Source of the DNA: Pseudomonadota bacterium
GTDB lineage: Bacteria; Pseudomonadota; Alphaproteobacteria; Acetobacterales; Acetobacteraceae
Direction of reading: 5' to 3'
NCBI GenBank assembly: GCA_021805565.1
Contig: JAJZFA010000064.1
Location: 46,527 to 110,526, forward strand
Length of the DNA stretch: 64,000 bases
Below are positions 63,828-64,000 of this stretch, piece after piece (the first letter of the stretch is position 1; each line of letters opens with the position of its first letter). The notes under the pieces are model-generated. The model was not told the origin of the DNA, made no database searches, and was given only the letters and a program-made list of their open reading frames with translations. The translations under genes were made by a program, and so were the position numbers.

Positions 63828-64000
63828 CCTAATTTGAGAAAATCACATTCCCGCGTCGTGGCCTGAATTTTTCGACTTGACATGGCGATCGTTCGTCGAA
63901 TCGATGGGACTCCACCGAATCGAGCGAGTGGGAAGGCGAAATGACAGAGCCAGTTCGTCACGTAACCGTATGTCCGGATGATGGCTGACCGGATCGTTGG
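63828..64000. other. Window end without a recognisable gene
   Basis: Nothing coding is evident. A 15-codon ORF starts at the ATG at about 63940, preceded by GGAAGG, but has no support. A TTGACA at 63878 lacks a good partner box. A gene may begin beyond the edge. Confidence 0.5.

Overview
This is a GC-rich window, most likely from a phototrophic alphaproteobacterium. The pointers are a bchI-bchD-bchO cluster next to crtI-crtB, DNA motifs of the PpsR/CrtJ type (TGT-N12-ACA) in front of both, a two-gene lysis cassette whose holin resembles that of gene transfer agents, and a type VI secretion system (T6SS) with two TssC sheath proteins. An acetobacterial phototroph (Rhodopila/Acidiphilium-like) is my best guess. 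That placement is inference.

Positions 1-25,150 hold a T6SS locus. On the minus strand, read in the direction of transcription, the left arm is tssA, tssB, tssC1, tssC2, tagJ, tssE and tssF (cut by the window edge; tssG lies outside). clpV and hcp run on the plus strand. The right arm, again on minus, is a LysM-containing candidate effector with a candidate immunity gene, vgrG, a small unknown gene, fha, tssJ, tssK, tssL (OmpA-fused), tssM, tagF and pppA. With the kinase gene at 25,150-27,063 this gives the full kinase/phosphatase/FHA switch. Most gene junctions are ATGA-type overlaps.

Positions 25,150-39,474 carry a two-partner secretion locus that runs straight into the kinase gene: tpsB (outer-membrane transporter), a 7.3-kb tpsA exoprotein gene, and a TPR-CHAT protease predicted to be a lipoprotein with an intact His/Cys dyad. 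All are on the minus strand. The combination of exoprotein, surface protease, Ser/Thr kinase and T6SS effector pair is the most unusual arrangement in the window.

Positions 39,689-53,700 are a mosaic: a YdeP-like molybdopterin oxidoreductase, a MATE pump, an IS4-type transposase remnant beside a frameshifted IS5-type element, a small membrane protein, a fatty acid desaturase, an MFS exporter, a GH19 endolysin with a 3-TM holin, a Uma2 protein, a TPR-sulfotransferase, and a PEP-CTERM protein gene with a near-perfect sigma-54 promoter and an upstream palindrome.

Positions 53,712-64,000 contain metF, mlaA-mlaC (phospholipid trafficking), two small membrane-protein genes (one only 48 codons), and the pigment genes crtB, crtI, a small membrane-protein gene, bchO, bchD and bchI. 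Upstream of bchI lie a sigma-70-like promoter, a TGT-N12-ACA palindrome and a 52-bp sequence duplicated in tandem.
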